Assembly: GCF_000307265.1 (NCBI RefSeq)
Contig: NZ_DF158896.1
Span: 878,860 to 942,859 of the forward strand
DNA from: Oscillibacter ruminantium GH1
GTDB taxonomy: Bacteria > Bacillota > Clostridia > Oscillospirales > Oscillospiraceae
Reading direction: 5' to 3'
Length of the DNA: 64,000 nt
The notes under the pieces were generated by a model. That model was given only the letters and a program-made list of their open reading frames with translations. It made no database searches and had not been told where the DNA came from. Below, piece by piece: positions 51,781 to 59,833 of this stretch. A program made the position numbers and the translations under genes. Within the stretch, counting starts at the first letter, position 1. Every line of letters begins with the position of its first letter.

Positions 51781-53361
51781 TAGGTGACTTTTGGGGCCGA
51801 CAATCTTTGGGAAGACGTATAGCCGCATATCGCTTTCTTGATAGCGCCCACCCACTGTCTTGCTGTATATTGCGTGATCCAGCACAGTTCGTAACAGTGC
51901 ATTCTTTTCGTCGGGCGAATCCAGTGCAGGGTATAGCTCCAGCACATGCTTGATTCTTGGAACCATGGACTTGCGGGTGTTTTCCGCTTCTCTGATTGCA
52001 GATAGATGGGCGGACAGTGCTTTTATATTAGCTTCCGCTTCTGCTGTACGTCCTGCTAAAACGCGCGAGCGTTCCAAAAATACTTCCTGCGTATAAGTGC
52101 CTTGTTCCAACAAATCGTACAGGCTGCCTTTCTGCTTTTGCAGTGCGGCCAGATCCCGATTGGCTTTGGCAAGGTTGCGTTCTGCGGCCTTGATTCCCGA
52201 ATCATCGGTATTTGATGGTTCGGGGAGTTGTATGCGATAGCCACGCAACCAGTCTTGCAGACAGCCAAGCAAGGTCGATTCCACAACCGACCGAAGACTG
52301 CTAACAGTCGGACATTTTGCCGTTGGACAAATTAGCATAGGGGATTTTCCTTTTTTGTGAATCTGCACCATAGATCGCCCGCATGTGGAACAATAGACCA
52401 ACCCGGCCAGCGGATTTGTAAGTTGTTTATTATTTGGCACAGGCGCGTGGCTGCGGCTGGATATAACCGATCTGGCAGCTGCCCAAGTATCTTCGGAGAT
52501 AATGGGTGGATGTACCCCCTTGCGCAGCGGCATGTCCTGATTGACGGGCGCTGTAATAACAACCTTGCCGTCTACCATTTGTTTTTTTACTGGGCGATAA
52601 GACCAGCGGAGATACCCGGCATAGGTTGGGTTTTTAATAATGTCCCGAACGGCGGTGGCCGTCCACTTGATTCCGCCGGGTGATAAGACGCCACGGGCAT
52701 TCAGCAAATTAGCTATCCCGGTGCTGCCTATTGGCTCCGTGGTTCCGTCTGGTTGGGGATCTCCGACCGTATAAAGCCTAAAGATTTCATGGACGGTTTC
52801 CGCTTGCGTTGGGTCTATCTCCAGCGTATAACCGCGCTGATGCGGTATTTTGACCTTGCAATAGCCATAGGGTGCTGTACCGGCAATATATTTCCCTTCG
52901 TTTAACGATGCCATGCGGCCGCGCTGGAGACGGCGGTTGATGGCCTTATATTCTCGGCGGGACATAAACAGGCCAAACTCAAAATACTCCTCGTCAGCCT
53001 CGTCGGATGGGTCGTAAATTTTATCCGGTGTGATTATTTTCGTTTCTGAATATTGAAAGGTTTCTGCCACCGTTCCTTGATCTCGGGTGTTGCCTCTGGC
53101 CAGACGCGGGACCTCCATCACCAACACTCCGGCATACTCTCCCGTTTCCACAGCAGCCAGAAGTTTTTGCATCTCTGGCCTCTCTGCAATTGTATCGCCG
53201 CTGACGACCTCCTCGAAGATATAGGCTATTGTATAGCCATGCTGCTTTGCAAGGGCTAGCAGCGCGTCTCTGTGGCGCTGGAGCGTATCAAAATTACCGG
53301 TTTGCAGTTCCTTGTCCTGATCCTGTCGCGACTTACGGAGATAGATTAGATATTGATCCAT
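51778..53361 (-). CDS. Large serine recombinase (element integrase)
   Basis: 527 residues. The N-terminal resolvase domain has the catalytic serine in YLRKSRQDQ (residue 11) and RLARGNTRDQG. The recombinase domain follows (about 160-270, PYGYCKVKI, GIANLLNARGV, TYAGYLRW), then a zinc ribbon (CSTCGRSM near 318, CPTAKCPT) and a coiled coil (about 385-470). It catalyses integration and excision between attP and attB. Its stop codon touches the cut GH18 gene, as expected for the integrase at the end of its element. ATG 53361 follows AGGAGG. Confidence 0.94.
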   Translation of the reverse strand: MDQYLIYLRKSRQDQDKELQTGNFDTLQRHRDALLALAKQHGYTIAYIFEEVVSGDTIAERPEMQKLLAAVETGEYAGVLVMEVPRLARGNTRDQGTVAETFQYSETKIITPDKIYDPSDEADEEYFEFGLFMSRREYKAINRRLQRGRMASLNEGKYIAGTAPYGYCKVKIPHQRGYTLEIDPTQAETVHEIFRLYTVGDPQPDGTTEPIGSTGIANLLNARGVLSPGGIKWTATAVRDIIKNPTYAGYLRWSYRPVKKQMVDGKVVITAPVNQDMPLRKGVHPPIISEDTWAAARSVISSRSHAPVPNNKQLTNPLAGLVYCSTCGRSMVQIHKKGKSPMLICPTAKCPTVSSLRSVVESTLLGCLQDWLRGYRIQLPEPSNTDDSGIKAAERNLAKANRDLAALQKQKGSLYDLLEQGTYTQEVFLERSRVLAGRTAEAEANIKALSAHLSAIREAENTRKSMVPRIKHVLELYPALDSPDEKNALLRTVLDHAIYSKTVGGRYQESDMRLYVFPKIVGPKSHL

Positions 53362-53377
53362 GGGGCCTCCTATGGTT

Positions 53378-53404
53378 AGCGCCGCCCGGAAGGGCGGCGC
53401 TTTT
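53378..53404 (+). terminator. GC hairpin between lipoprotein and integrase genes
   Basis: 10-bp stem AGCGCCGCCC/GGGCGGCGCT with GGAA loop. TTTT follows only on the plus strand, so leftward transcripts of the lipoprotein gene may run through it into the integrase gene. Confidence 0.6.
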
Positions 53405-53406
53405 GG

Positions 53407-54249
53407 TTACTGTTGAAAACTTAGATCAAACGTGTAGTCTTGCACATCTTCGTCCCAGTCAGCTGAGCTCGCTTCCATAATCAACTGGAATGCACTTGCT
53501 TCAATCGCAGGGAAAGTAATAACGCCCTCTGTTGTTATGCCAGGGCGCAGATCAGTCTGAATTTCTGGGTAGTCTGCATCATAATTTGCCACGTAGTCGT
53601 ACTGCTTCCCATTTTGCAGAATTATTGCATTGAACGAATAGAGGCTGAATGTGTCCTTTCCGTTGTTTGTAATAGAAATATAAGCTCTGGTTTCCTTGTC
53701 GGCAAGCTCAACTTTCTGGACAGTTACAGAATACCCAAATTGATCCTGTGTGGGAACACCGGCTGTTGCTACGCTCTGTGTCGGAGCTATAGCGTCTTGG
53801 TAAGACGTTTTAGTGACAGAGGTTGCTTGAATAGCGGGAGCGATAATTTTTCCGCCTACCATGTTCTCGCCTTCAAACGTACCTGCTACTTTACCACAAA
53901 TCTGAACATAATCATTTGCACTTAGGTCGAAACTCGGATCACCATATGACACGACCGTATTTAAATCGGATCTAGCAGGATCACCCCACATTTGAAAATA
54001 TATCGCGTCTCCTTCATACTCTACTGTGCCAAAAACTTGACCGGTAATTTCTACGTATGAACCCTCAAAACTTTCTGGACTCGAATACATCTGCTTAATC
54101 TCTGAGGCAGTTAAAGGCACTGCTCCAGTAGATGTATTTTCTGCGGATAGAGTGCTGGAGGAATGGGACTCGGAGTCAGGGGTAGATCCGCATGCAACCA
54201 TAGTTGCGGCCAATAGCAATGCCAGTACAAGAGACATTAGCTTTTTCAT
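53407..54249 (-). CDS. Lipoprotein with OB-fold-like and DUF4352-like domains (cargo)
   Basis: 280 residues. A lipoprotein signal peptide (MKKLMSLVLALLLAATMVAC, lipid-accepting Cys at 20) is followed by a Ser/Thr-rich linker. Next is an OB-fold tRNA_anti-like domain (about 50-140, SFEGSYVEITGQVFG, DYVQICGKVAG) and a C-terminal DUF4352-like immunoglobulin domain (about 170-275, FGYSVTVQKVELADKETRAYISITNNG). Function unknown; it sits on the outer face of the membrane. A 17-bp palindrome (54263-54279) lies just upstream of its GAGGAGG ribosome site. Confidence 0.8.
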   Translation of the reverse strand: MKKLMSLVLALLLAATMVACGSTPDSESHSSSTLSAENTSTGAVPLTASEIKQMYSSPESFEGSYVEITGQVFGTVEYEGDAIYFQMWGDPARSDLNTVVSYGDPSFDLSANDYVQICGKVAGTFEGENMVGGKIIAPAIQATSVTKTSYQDAIAPTQSVATAGVPTQDQFGYSVTVQKVELADKETRAYISITNNGKDTFSLYSFNAIILQNGKQYDYVANYDADYPEIQTDLRPGITTEGVITFPAIEASAFQLIMEASSADWDEDVQDYTFDLSFQQ

Positions 54250-54262
54250 CTTTTCCTCCTCG

Positions 54263-54279
54263 GTGCCCAAATCGGACAC
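54263..54279. repeat. 17-bp palindromic repeat, copy 1
   Basis: GTGCCCAAATCGGACAC, consensus GTGYCCRAWTYGGRCAC. It lies directly upstream of the ribosome site of the minus-strand lipoprotein gene. Confidence 0.75.
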
Positions 54280-54281
54280 TC

Positions 54282-55199
54282 TTATTTTGAAATCCCAGCC
54301 ATATTGTCATCTACTGCGTCCCAAAAGTCGGTTTCGTTAACAATCAGGACTGACTCGCCGGCCTTGCGCAGTCTCACAGCTTCTTCAATTTTTCTTCCAT
54401 AACAGGCATAGGCCCAGCACGGATTACCTGCATTTCCGACTATCAAATAATTAGTCTTAGCTGTGACAGCAGATTTTACAATGCCACCCAAACTTTGTAC
54501 CGCCGTAGCCATTTCAGCCCGCTTTGCCCGGTAAGATTCTCCCGTAAAACAAAAAGTTCTATCTTCAAATTCAATGTCTGGACAAAATGCACAGATTCCT
54601 GACACAGTATATTTTTCCCTTAGGTTTGAAAAGTCAGCCTCGGAAAGATTATAGGATGATGTGAAGTCAATGACGTTTCCAAAAAACGCCATCAATTCTT
54701 CGCGCTCTTCAGTCGTAATCTTTTTGTCGGCAAGCACAGTATGCAATAGGCTGTTGATCTCATCGAAAGGATAGGTTCCAGCCAGAAACTCATTGGCATC
54801 TACCCAAGACTTTAGCGTAGAAATTTCTTTATCCCCTAAATCACCGTCGGCCATAATGCCGTGGATCATACCGGAAAGGAATTGAATGGATGAAGTAACC
54901 TCGTTGTAGTAGGAACTGTTGTCGGCAAAATTATTACACAACCACAGGATATCCTTGGATTCATCTTCGGTGATTACACCGTCAGCACACGCAGCTTCAA
55001 CCACCGGGAGCAACTCAGAAAATGGGTGCCGATCATTCAAGTGCGTATGTAATTCGCACCAGTTGATTAATTCTGTGATTTCCTTACTGCCTATTTCAGT
55101 ATCGGAATTAATCCCTGCAACAAGGCCACGCAAAGTATTGACGGCCTTGTGCAATTCGGCGGGCTTTGTGAATTTGCGATATTCTTCAAGTTCTTTCAT
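54282..55199 (-). CDS. BRCT-domain protein with N-terminal TerB-like helical region (cargo)
   Basis: 305 residues. The first 200 are helical with two related segments (AGINSDTEIGSKEITELINWC and GIMADGDLGDKEISTLKSWV, each followed by DGVITEDE- or DKKITTEE-like turns), resembling a duplicated TerB-type fold. The C-terminal 85 form a BRCT domain (FCFTGESYRAKRAEM, VQSLGGIVKSAVTAKTNYLIVG) as in NAD-dependent DNA ligase. It may recognise DNA ends or nicks; its phage role is unknown. A copy of the 17-bp palindrome (55215-55231) precedes it. ATG 55199 follows GGGAGG. Confidence 0.78.
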   Translation of the reverse strand: MKELEEYRKFTKPAELHKAVNTLRGLVAGINSDTEIGSKEITELINWCELHTHLNDRHPFSELLPVVEAACADGVITEDESKDILWLCNNFADNSSYYNEVTSSIQFLSGMIHGIMADGDLGDKEISTLKSWVDANEFLAGTYPFDEINSLLHTVLADKKITTEEREELMAFFGNVIDFTSSYNLSEADFSNLREKYTVSGICAFCPDIEFEDRTFCFTGESYRAKRAEMATAVQSLGGIVKSAVTAKTNYLIVGNAGNPCWAYACYGRKIEEAVRLRKAGESVLIVNETDFWDAVDDNMAGISK

Positions 55200-55214
55200 A
55201 ACCCATCCTCCCGT

Positions 55215-55231
55215 GTGCCCAATTCGGGCAC
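55215..55231. repeat. 17-bp palindromic repeat, copy 2
   Basis: GTGCCCAATTCGGGCAC, upstream of the ribosome site of the BRCT gene; the arms extend one base to TGTGCCC/GGGCACA. Confidence 0.78.
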
Positions 55232-55260
55232 ATTTATTTATTTCGCCGCCCGGCGATAGA

Positions 55261-55695
55261 TCAAAAAAATAAATCTGCCGCAAGATTTCCATGGGTATAC
55301 CAGCAGACGGCCTTGCGCATAAAGTCCTCGGTTACTCCGAAATGCTCTGCCAACGACCAGATATCGGTCCGGCCATCAGCAATGGCATCATCCAGTTCGT
55401 CCACGGGGACAAGGCGGTTGATGGCCCACTTGTCGGCCTGATGCTCGTGCTTTTGGCGGACATCCAACGCCGCCTCCTCGCAGTAAAAGCTGCCGGTTTC
55501 GCAGTGCCCCAGCTCATGGGCTAAACATACCTTCTCTTGTTGGATAGTCGACATCTTCCACGGGTCGACTGCAATGCTGTACGACCCGTCATCCAGCGGA
55601 ACAGACAGCGACGCAGAACGCTGCATCGGAAACCAGTCTACGCCAATGTCCCGCTGCTCCGCAAACTTGTATAAGTCAACGGGATCATTTGTCAT
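55261..55695 (-). CDS. ImmA/IrrE-family metallopeptidase
   Basis: 144 residues with the zinc protease motif HELGH (about 77-81) and a downstream EHQADKWA helix holding the third ligand. In mobile elements such as ICEBs1, ImmA cleaves the ImmR repressor to induce the element. Its start overlaps the 3' end of the repressor gene by 11 bases, the same layout. ATG 55695 follows GGAGGAAGCAGAAAC. Confidence 0.9.
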   Translation of the reverse strand: MTNDPVDLYKFAEQRDIGVDWFPMQRSASLSVPLDDGSYSIAVDPWKMSTIQQEKVCLAHELGHCETGSFYCEEAALDVRQKHEHQADKWAINRLVPVDELDDAIADGRTDIWSLAEHFGVTEDFMRKAVCWYTHGNLAADLFF

Positions 55696-56068
55696 GTTTC
55701 TGCTTCCTCCGCTGCTCCAGCTTGTACTGCATGTAAGACCGGGCATCATCCCAAAGCATATCCATTTCTTCTTTGCTCAGGTCTTCGGCACCCTCAAAAA
55801 ACGCCGCCCGGATATGCTCCGGTTTGACTGCGCCCGCTCCGGCTTTGGAGGTGGTCGCTTTTTTATCTGATTCATTACCGTACAAAAGATATTGCGGTGT
55901 AGTGTTTAATTCTTCTGAAATTATCTCCAATCGTTTCACATAACTAGCTGACTTACGCCGTCTCCACTCACTCACTACTGATGCTGTTACCCCAATTTTT
56001 GCAGCAAATTCACGCTGCTCCTGATACTTCTCATCTACAAGTTCAAAGATGCGGTCAACTATATCCAA
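55685..56068 (-). CDS. XRE-family repressor (ImmR/CI-like)
   Basis: 127 residues. The N-terminal helix-turn-helix is QREFAAKIGVTASVVSEWRRRK (split here as QREFAAKIGV and TASVVSEWRRRK); the C-terminal half is helical and charged, without a self-cleaving LexA-type domain, so inactivation by the neighbouring ImmA protease is likely. I favour TTG at 56068 because GAGGTGAT lies just before it; GTG at 56077 would overlap that site. It faces the lytic-side gene at 56289 across an operator region. Confidence 0.8.
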   Translation of the reverse strand: MDIVDRIFELVDEKYQEQREFAAKIGVTASVVSEWRRRKSASYVKRLEIISEELNTTPQYLLYGNESDKKATTSKAGAGAVKPEHIRAAFFEGAEDLSKEEMDMLWDDARSYMQYKLEQRRKQKHDK

Positions 56069-56145
56069 ATTAATCACCTCAATTTAAACAAAATGCAAAG
56101 AACAAAATTAGGTAAGTTTAACAAAAAACGTAAGTTCGGGAATTC

Positions 56146-56178
56146 ACGATTGACAATCGTAAAAATTACGATTATATT
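56146..56178 (+). promoter_or_regulatory. Immunity-switch promoter and operators
   Basis: TTGACA (56150-56155) and TATATT (56173-56178), spacer 17. Two overlapping palindromes, ACGATTG-A-CAATCGT (56146-56160) and AATCGTAA-AAA-TTACGATT (56155-56173), cover it and share ACGATT half sites. The XRE repressor probably binds here. Confidence 0.75.
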
Positions 56179-56288
56179 ATAGCTACAAGTTAACAAGCCT
56201 CAAGTTACTGTGAGCGGTGCAAAAGTAACTATAAGGCAATATTACCACAAGGAAACAAATGTTTCAAGACATACAGAAAGGAGAAATT

Positions 56289-56486
56289 ATGAACCGAGTA
56301 AAGGAATTGCGCATTGCCGCAAAAATGACACAGGCAGACCTCGCGAAACAGCTTGATATCACAACGCCCAGCATCACGAAATGGGAGCAGGGCCGCTCGA
56401 ACCCGGAGCTTGCCAATGCATTCAAGTTGGCTGACATCTTTGGCGTTACGCTTGATTACCTGCTGGGTCGCAGCGCCAGTGCGTGA
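56289..56486 (+). CDS. Cro-like XRE-family regulator
   Basis: 65 residues that are almost only a helix-turn-helix domain: KELRIAAKMTQADLAKQLD, then TTPSITKWEQGRSNPE and LADIFGVTLDYLLGR. It is divergent from the ImmR-like repressor and first in the rightward operon, the position of Cro. ATG 56289 follows AAAGGAGAAATT. Confidence 0.87.
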   Translation: MNRVKELRIAAKMTQADLAKQLDITTPSITKWEQGRSNPELANAFKLADIFGVTLDYLLGRSASA

Positions 56487-56538
56487 GGCTCGGCGGCCTA
56501 TGAGACCAGTATATCCCAGCGATAGGAGGAAGACCACG

Positions 56539-57000
56539 ATGGAAAATAGCGTGCTGCCTTATGGACCGTCCCGAAAGTTAGCGGGTTATACGCAGGAACG
56601 TGCAGCAGAAAAACTGGGCATCTCATGCCGATGCCTGTGTGACTATGAGACGGGAGTCCGACCTGTCCCAAACCAGATCGCCGACCTGATGGTTATTGCA
56701 TACAATGACCAAATGCTGGCTGTGCAACACCTGCGGATCTCAGCCCCGGCGGTCAACGACATACTTCCGGATTTTAGACCAGGTCTGCCATTTGGGCAGA
56801 CAACCCTAAGATATTACCGGTTGATGCATGATTTTATAACCAACTACGATAAGGCCGCGCTGCTGATGCTGATAGCCGAGGATGGTATGGTAGACAAGCA
56901 GGAGTCCCAAGCGTATGAAAAGATCCGGCTCCAAATGCGCGAGATCACGGCGGCCGGGCTGGAAGTTGAATACTCGGATAATAGTGGAAACCACGCATAG
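56539..57000 (+). CDS. Helix-turn-helix phage protein
   Basis: 153 residues. The N terminus resembles an XRE helix-turn-helix (GYTQERAAEKLGISCRCLCDYETGVRPVP), with the rest helical (LRYYRLMHDFITNYDKAALLMLIAEDG). Related small proteins occur in the early operon of clostridial prophages; the role is not known. ATG 56539 follows AGGAGGAAGACCACG. A 19-bp inverted repeat (56783-56801) lies inside the gene. Confidence 0.75.
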   Translation: MENSVLPYGPSRKLAGYTQERAAEKLGISCRCLCDYETGVRPVPNQIADLMVIAYNDQMLAVQHLRISAPAVNDILPDFRPGLPFGQTTLRYYRLMHDFITNYDKAALLMLIAEDGMVDKQESQAYEKIRLQMREITAAGLEVEYSDNSGNHA

Positions 57001-57040
57001 ACCAGTCTTTTTTTTAGTACATTGCGGTGAGGTGATGATT

Positions 57041-57241
57041 ATGGCAATGCTGGGTACGTTCCCCTTTGTCCCCAATATGGACGACTGCAAAATGGTGGTA
57101 CAAGCCGACGGGGCTGTCTGCTACATAATGGATACCTGCTGCCGCAATATGACTCCAGAGGTTAAGGCACAAGCTGATCAGGAGATCGTTGACATCTATA
57201 TGAGGTCGGCGATGCGCCGGAAAATGAAAGGCTCTGCCTAA
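57041..57241 (+). CDS. Unrecognised 66-residue phage protein
   Basis: 66 codons from ATG 57041 behind GAGGTGATGATT. The protein has a cysteine-containing middle (CYIMDTCCRNM) and a basic end (RSAMRRKMKGSA). No family recognised. Its stop lies in a GGCTCTGC/GCAGAGCC hairpin (57230-57249) without a T run. Confidence 0.62.
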   Translation: MAMLGTFPFVPNMDDCKMVVQADGAVCYIMDTCCRNMTPEVKAQADQEIVDIYMRSAMRRKMKGSA

Positions 57242-57249
57242 GCAGAGCC
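57230..57249 (+). other. Hairpin at gene end
   Basis: 8-bp stem GGCTCTGC/GCAGAGCC, loop CTAA, overlapping the stop codon at 57239-57241; likely an mRNA processing or stability element. Confidence 0.4.
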
Positions 57250-57275
57250 GATGGACAAGCATAGAGAGGAGCGGC

Positions 57276-57428
57276 ATGAAAAAGTACAAAAGAAGACCGC
57301 CCATGGTTGCACCCATGAGCGGTCCGGTTCAGGGCCTCACGACCGAGAACGATTACAAAATTATTATATCACAACCGGTCGAAAATGCAAGCCCTGTTTT
57401 CTGCGGAAGGAGGTGTGACCTCCCGTGA
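57276..57428 (+). CDS. Unrecognised 50-residue phage ORF
   Basis: 50 codons from ATG 57276 behind GAGAGGAGCGG: a basic start (MKKYKRRPP), proline/glycine-rich middle and cysteine near the end. It contains an imperfect inverted repeat at 57295-57324, so the region may also work as RNA structure. The stop overlaps the next GTG start. Confidence 0.5.
   Translation: MKKYKRRPPMVAPMSGPVQGLTTENDYKIIISQPVENASPVFCGRRCDLP
57295..57324 (+). repeat. Inverted repeat within small ORF
   Basis: Arms GACCGC + CATGG (57295-57306) and CCATG + GCGGTC (57313-57324), each arm interrupted by one unpaired base. Confidence 0.5.
57409..57423 (+). promoter_or_regulatory. Hairpin masking the ribosome site of the 36-codon ORF
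   Basis: GGAGGT-GTG-ACCTCC is a perfect hairpin containing the only Shine-Dalgarno-like sequence before GTG 57425. Translation of the upstream ORF would open it, giving coupling. Confidence 0.4.
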
Positions 57429-57535
57429 GTGGATGGACGCTTGCATTTGTTGCGATCGGTGTTGCGTGGTGCGTTGGGCAGCTGTTTCGGCTGCTGGACG
57501 CGATCGAGAGAAAGGGGATGCGGAAGGATGCCTGA
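57425..57535 (+). CDS. Small single-span membrane protein
   Basis: 36 codons from GTG 57425: a hydrophobic helix (WTLAFVAIGVAWCVGQLF) and a charged tail (DAIERKGMRKDA). The start overlaps the preceding stop (GTGA) and the stop overlaps the next gene, as in compact phage operons. Family unknown. Confidence 0.5.
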   Translation: MSGWTLAFVAIGVAWCVGQLFRLLDAIERKGMRKDA

Positions 57536-57737
57536 AATTACGGAAAAGCACCTGAAAGATATGGCGGACGACTGGAATGCGGAGACTAACGATCCGGATA
57601 CGGAGGAGTGGCGTGAGGATCTGACACCGGAGGAGGCGCGAATCGTCAGAGACTGGGACAATGGCTACGCCATCGGGATGCATAATCTTTGCCGGGATAT
57701 CATGGCGCTTTATCAGGAGGGTGAGCACCATGGCTGA
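57528..57737 (+). CDS. Unrecognised 69-residue acidic phage protein
   Basis: 69 codons from ATG 57528 after GCGGAAGG. Strongly acidic helical protein (DMADDWNAETNDPDTEEW, LTPEEARIVRDWD) ending CRDIMALYQEGEHHG. It overlaps the next gene by eight bases. Function unknown. Confidence 0.65.
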   Translation: MPEITEKHLKDMADDWNAETNDPDTEEWREDLTPEEARIVRDWDNGYAIGMHNLCRDIMALYQEGEHHG

Positions 57738-58491
57738 GAGTATTATCCGTGGAAAACGCCAGGGCTTTACGGTCCTATACAATTCCGTGCTGATGGACAA
57801 TCGGCTGGACCTGAAGACCAAGGGTCTGTTTGCCATTGTACAGTCCTTCCCGGAGGACTGGGAATACAGTGTCAGCGGACTGGCTGCACGGGTCGGAATC
57901 GGGCGCGACAGTATCCGTGGATGCCTACGTCAGCTGGAGGATGCAGGCTATCTTCTGCGAGAGCAGCCGCACGGTGCACACGGTCATTTTGCAAGGACAA
58001 CGTTCGTTTTTCAAGAGCAAGCACCGGGCCAAAAGTCACCGTTGACTGAAAAGCCGTCAACGGTAAAACCGTCAACGGCTGAACCGTCGCCGGTGAATCC
58101 GACACAAGTAAATAAACACTTAAGTAAAGAAACAAAAGAGAAAGCCCCCATACCCCCGGCGCGTGAGTTTGTAAAGGACCTACCGCCAGATATATGCCGA
58201 CGTATTCTGGAGTATTCCCCAAATGACACGGGACTGCAACAGGCCATCCTCGACCTGTTGGAGAATCGGAGTGTTGCAAACAAGAAACCTGTCAAGACCA
58301 TGCGGGCCATGGATGGGATTCTCCGGGATCTGGACAAGCATTCGGGCGGCCAGCGTGATCTAAAACTCCGGCTGTTGGATAAGGCTATCAAGTGCAACTG
58401 GCTTACCGTTTACAAACTGAAGCCTGACGAAATGCCGCTGACAACCCCGGTATCCGACGGCAGCGAGGAGGGTGAGATTGATGGAATTTAA
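57730..58491 (+). CDS. Helix-turn-helix replication protein (phage replisome organizer type)
   Basis: 253 residues. The N-terminal winged helix (FTVLYNSVLMDNRLDLKTKG, then YSVSGLAARVGIGRDSIRGCL) is followed by a Pro/Thr/Lys linker with repeated KPSTV units (about 100-130) and a helical C-terminal domain (about 145-230). This is the usual layout of phage initiation proteins encoded just before the helicase. It probably binds the element origin and loads the downstream DnaB-like helicase. Confidence 0.8.
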   Translation: MAESIIRGKRQGFTVLYNSVLMDNRLDLKTKGLFAIVQSFPEDWEYSVSGLAARVGIGRDSIRGCLRQLEDAGYLLREQPHGAHGHFARTTFVFQEQAPGQKSPLTEKPSTVKPSTAEPSPVNPTQVNKHLSKETKEKAPIPPAREFVKDLPPDICRRILEYSPNDTGLQQAILDLLENRSVANKKPVKTMRAMDGILRDLDKHSGGQRDLKLRLLDKAIKCNWLTVYKLKPDEMPLTTPVSDGSEEGEIDGI

Positions 58492-59833
58492 CAAAGCCAT
58501 GGAGATTGCAGGCCGATATCTTGGGTTTGCCCCCCACGATATGGACCCAACCGCCCCACAGGGCCTTTGGATTTGCGATAATCTTGTGACCAGTTCTACC
58601 ATTCACGCCAACGCTGTGTGCATGGGTACTGGCTGCGACTGGGACGATATCGTCAAGTGTCAACCGTTTTTTGCGCATTTCCCGTACATCGTAATTGTCG
58701 CACCAAATGCCATTGCCCGCGAGGAAATGGTCAAGGAACTTCACCCGCGCCTTTCCGGTTCCTGCGTTTACGTCGCCACAGATGCGGGGTTTCGTGGTTG
58801 CACATCCATGGTGGACTACGTCAAGCGCTACGGCGATCAGAAAATCGTAGAAATTCTGGAGGGTTCGCTGGAGTTGCCTGCCTACGGCCTAGTTCGGCTG
58901 GCAGATGTCCAGCGTCGGGACCTTTCCAATGTTCCCCGTACACTGTCGGGCTTTAAGCGGCTGGATCAGGGCATTGGTGGATTTTTTGCCGGGGAATTAT
59001 CCGTCTGGACTGGCGTAAACGGCTCCGGAAAGAGCACGATCCTAAGCCAAATTTTGCTGGAAAGCATGAACCAGGGGCATACAGTGTGTGCCTACTCCGG
59101 GGAACTTCCTAAGGAACAGTTCAAAGAATGGACACTGTTGCAGGCGGCTGGCCCGGATCATGTTAGATATGAAACCGATAAAGTGACGGGTAAGCGAATT
59201 GCTATTCCAGACCCCATTGCCAATAAACAAATTGACGAGTGGCTTGGTGATCGGTACTGGCTGTTTGACCTTGAAAAAAACACAACCCACAGCCCCGAAA
59301 CCATCATCCGGCAATTTGAGGCTGCCAGAATGCAATACGGCGCAGATGTGTTTCTGGTGGATAACATCATGATGGTGGACTTTGATGGCGTGCGGGAAAA
59401 GGATTTTTACCGGGAGCAATCACGCTTTATGCGCACGCTGATCACCTTCGCGAAGCGCCGTAAAGTCCATGTGCATCTTGTAGTCCATCCCAAAAAAGAT
59501 GGAGCAGATGGAAATGGTGTGTTGACAAAGGCTGACGTTGGCGGCTCCGGTGACATAACAAACCGACCGGATAACGTGTTTGCCATGAGCATCCGTTCCC
59601 GCGACGTTGACGGGAAGTTGGAGCAGCGTCCGTATCTTTCAATCTTAAAGAACCGTGACTTCGGAGCTAAGGGCGAGGTCTGGCTGGATTTTGATAAAAA
59701 ATCACGACGCTTTTACCAGAATAGAACCGGAAGTCCGGATAAGCGATTCGGGTGGGACCCAGCCGGTCAGCAACTAACGTTGGAGGATGCGACCCCGGAG
59801 ATTAACGAGGTATTCCCGGAGGCCCACGGATGA
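58481..59833 (+). CDS. DnaB-like replicative helicase (RecA-type ATPase)
   Basis: 450 residues. The N-terminal 150 resemble a Toprim-containing primase remnant. The C-terminal RecA-like domain has Walker A TGVNGSGKST (about 178-187), a YSGELPKEQF segment, Walker B VFLVDNIMMVD (about 290-300), and HLVVHPKK and GGSGDITNRPDN motifs as in Twinkle/T7 gp4-type helicases. It starts at ATG 58481, overlapping the previous gene by 11 bases. Confidence 0.87.
   Translation: MEFNKAMEIAGRYLGFAPHDMDPTAPQGLWICDNLVTSSTIHANAVCMGTGCDWDDIVKCQPFFAHFPYIVIVAPNAIAREEMVKELHPRLSGSCVYVATDAGFRGCTSMVDYVKRYGDQKIVEILEGSLELPAYGLVRLADVQRRDLSNVPRTLSGFKRLDQGIGGFFAGELSVWTGVNGSGKSTILSQILLESMNQGHTVCAYSGELPKEQFKEWTLLQAAGPDHVRYETDKVTGKRIAIPDPIANKQIDEWLGDRYWLFDLEKNTTHSPETIIRQFEAARMQYGADVFLVDNIMMVDFDGVREKDFYREQSRFMRTLITFAKRRKVHVHLVVHPKKDGADGNGVLTKADVGGSGDITNRPDNVFAMSIRSRDVDGKLEQRPYLSILKNRDFGAKGEVWLDFDKKSRRFYQNRTGSPDKRFGWDPAGQQLTLEDATPEINEVFPEAHG

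Noticed and set aside
51048-51947. 299-codon minus-strand frame across the GH18/integrase junction
   Set aside because: It is out of frame with both the GH18 fragment and the integrase and overlaps the DUF2812 gene; its content is the shifted GH18 sequence.
56783-56801. GTCTGCCATTTGGGCAGAC as a fifth copy of the element palindrome
   Set aside because: The arm sequence and spacing differ from GTGYCCRAWTYGGRCAC (two bases shorter between the GCC/GGC cores).
57433-57550. Alternative frame from ATG 57433 encoding a CICCDRCC motif
   Set aside because: No ribosome site of its own and it runs past the next gene start; the overlapping GTG 57425 frame has a clear membrane helix and a GTGA overlap.
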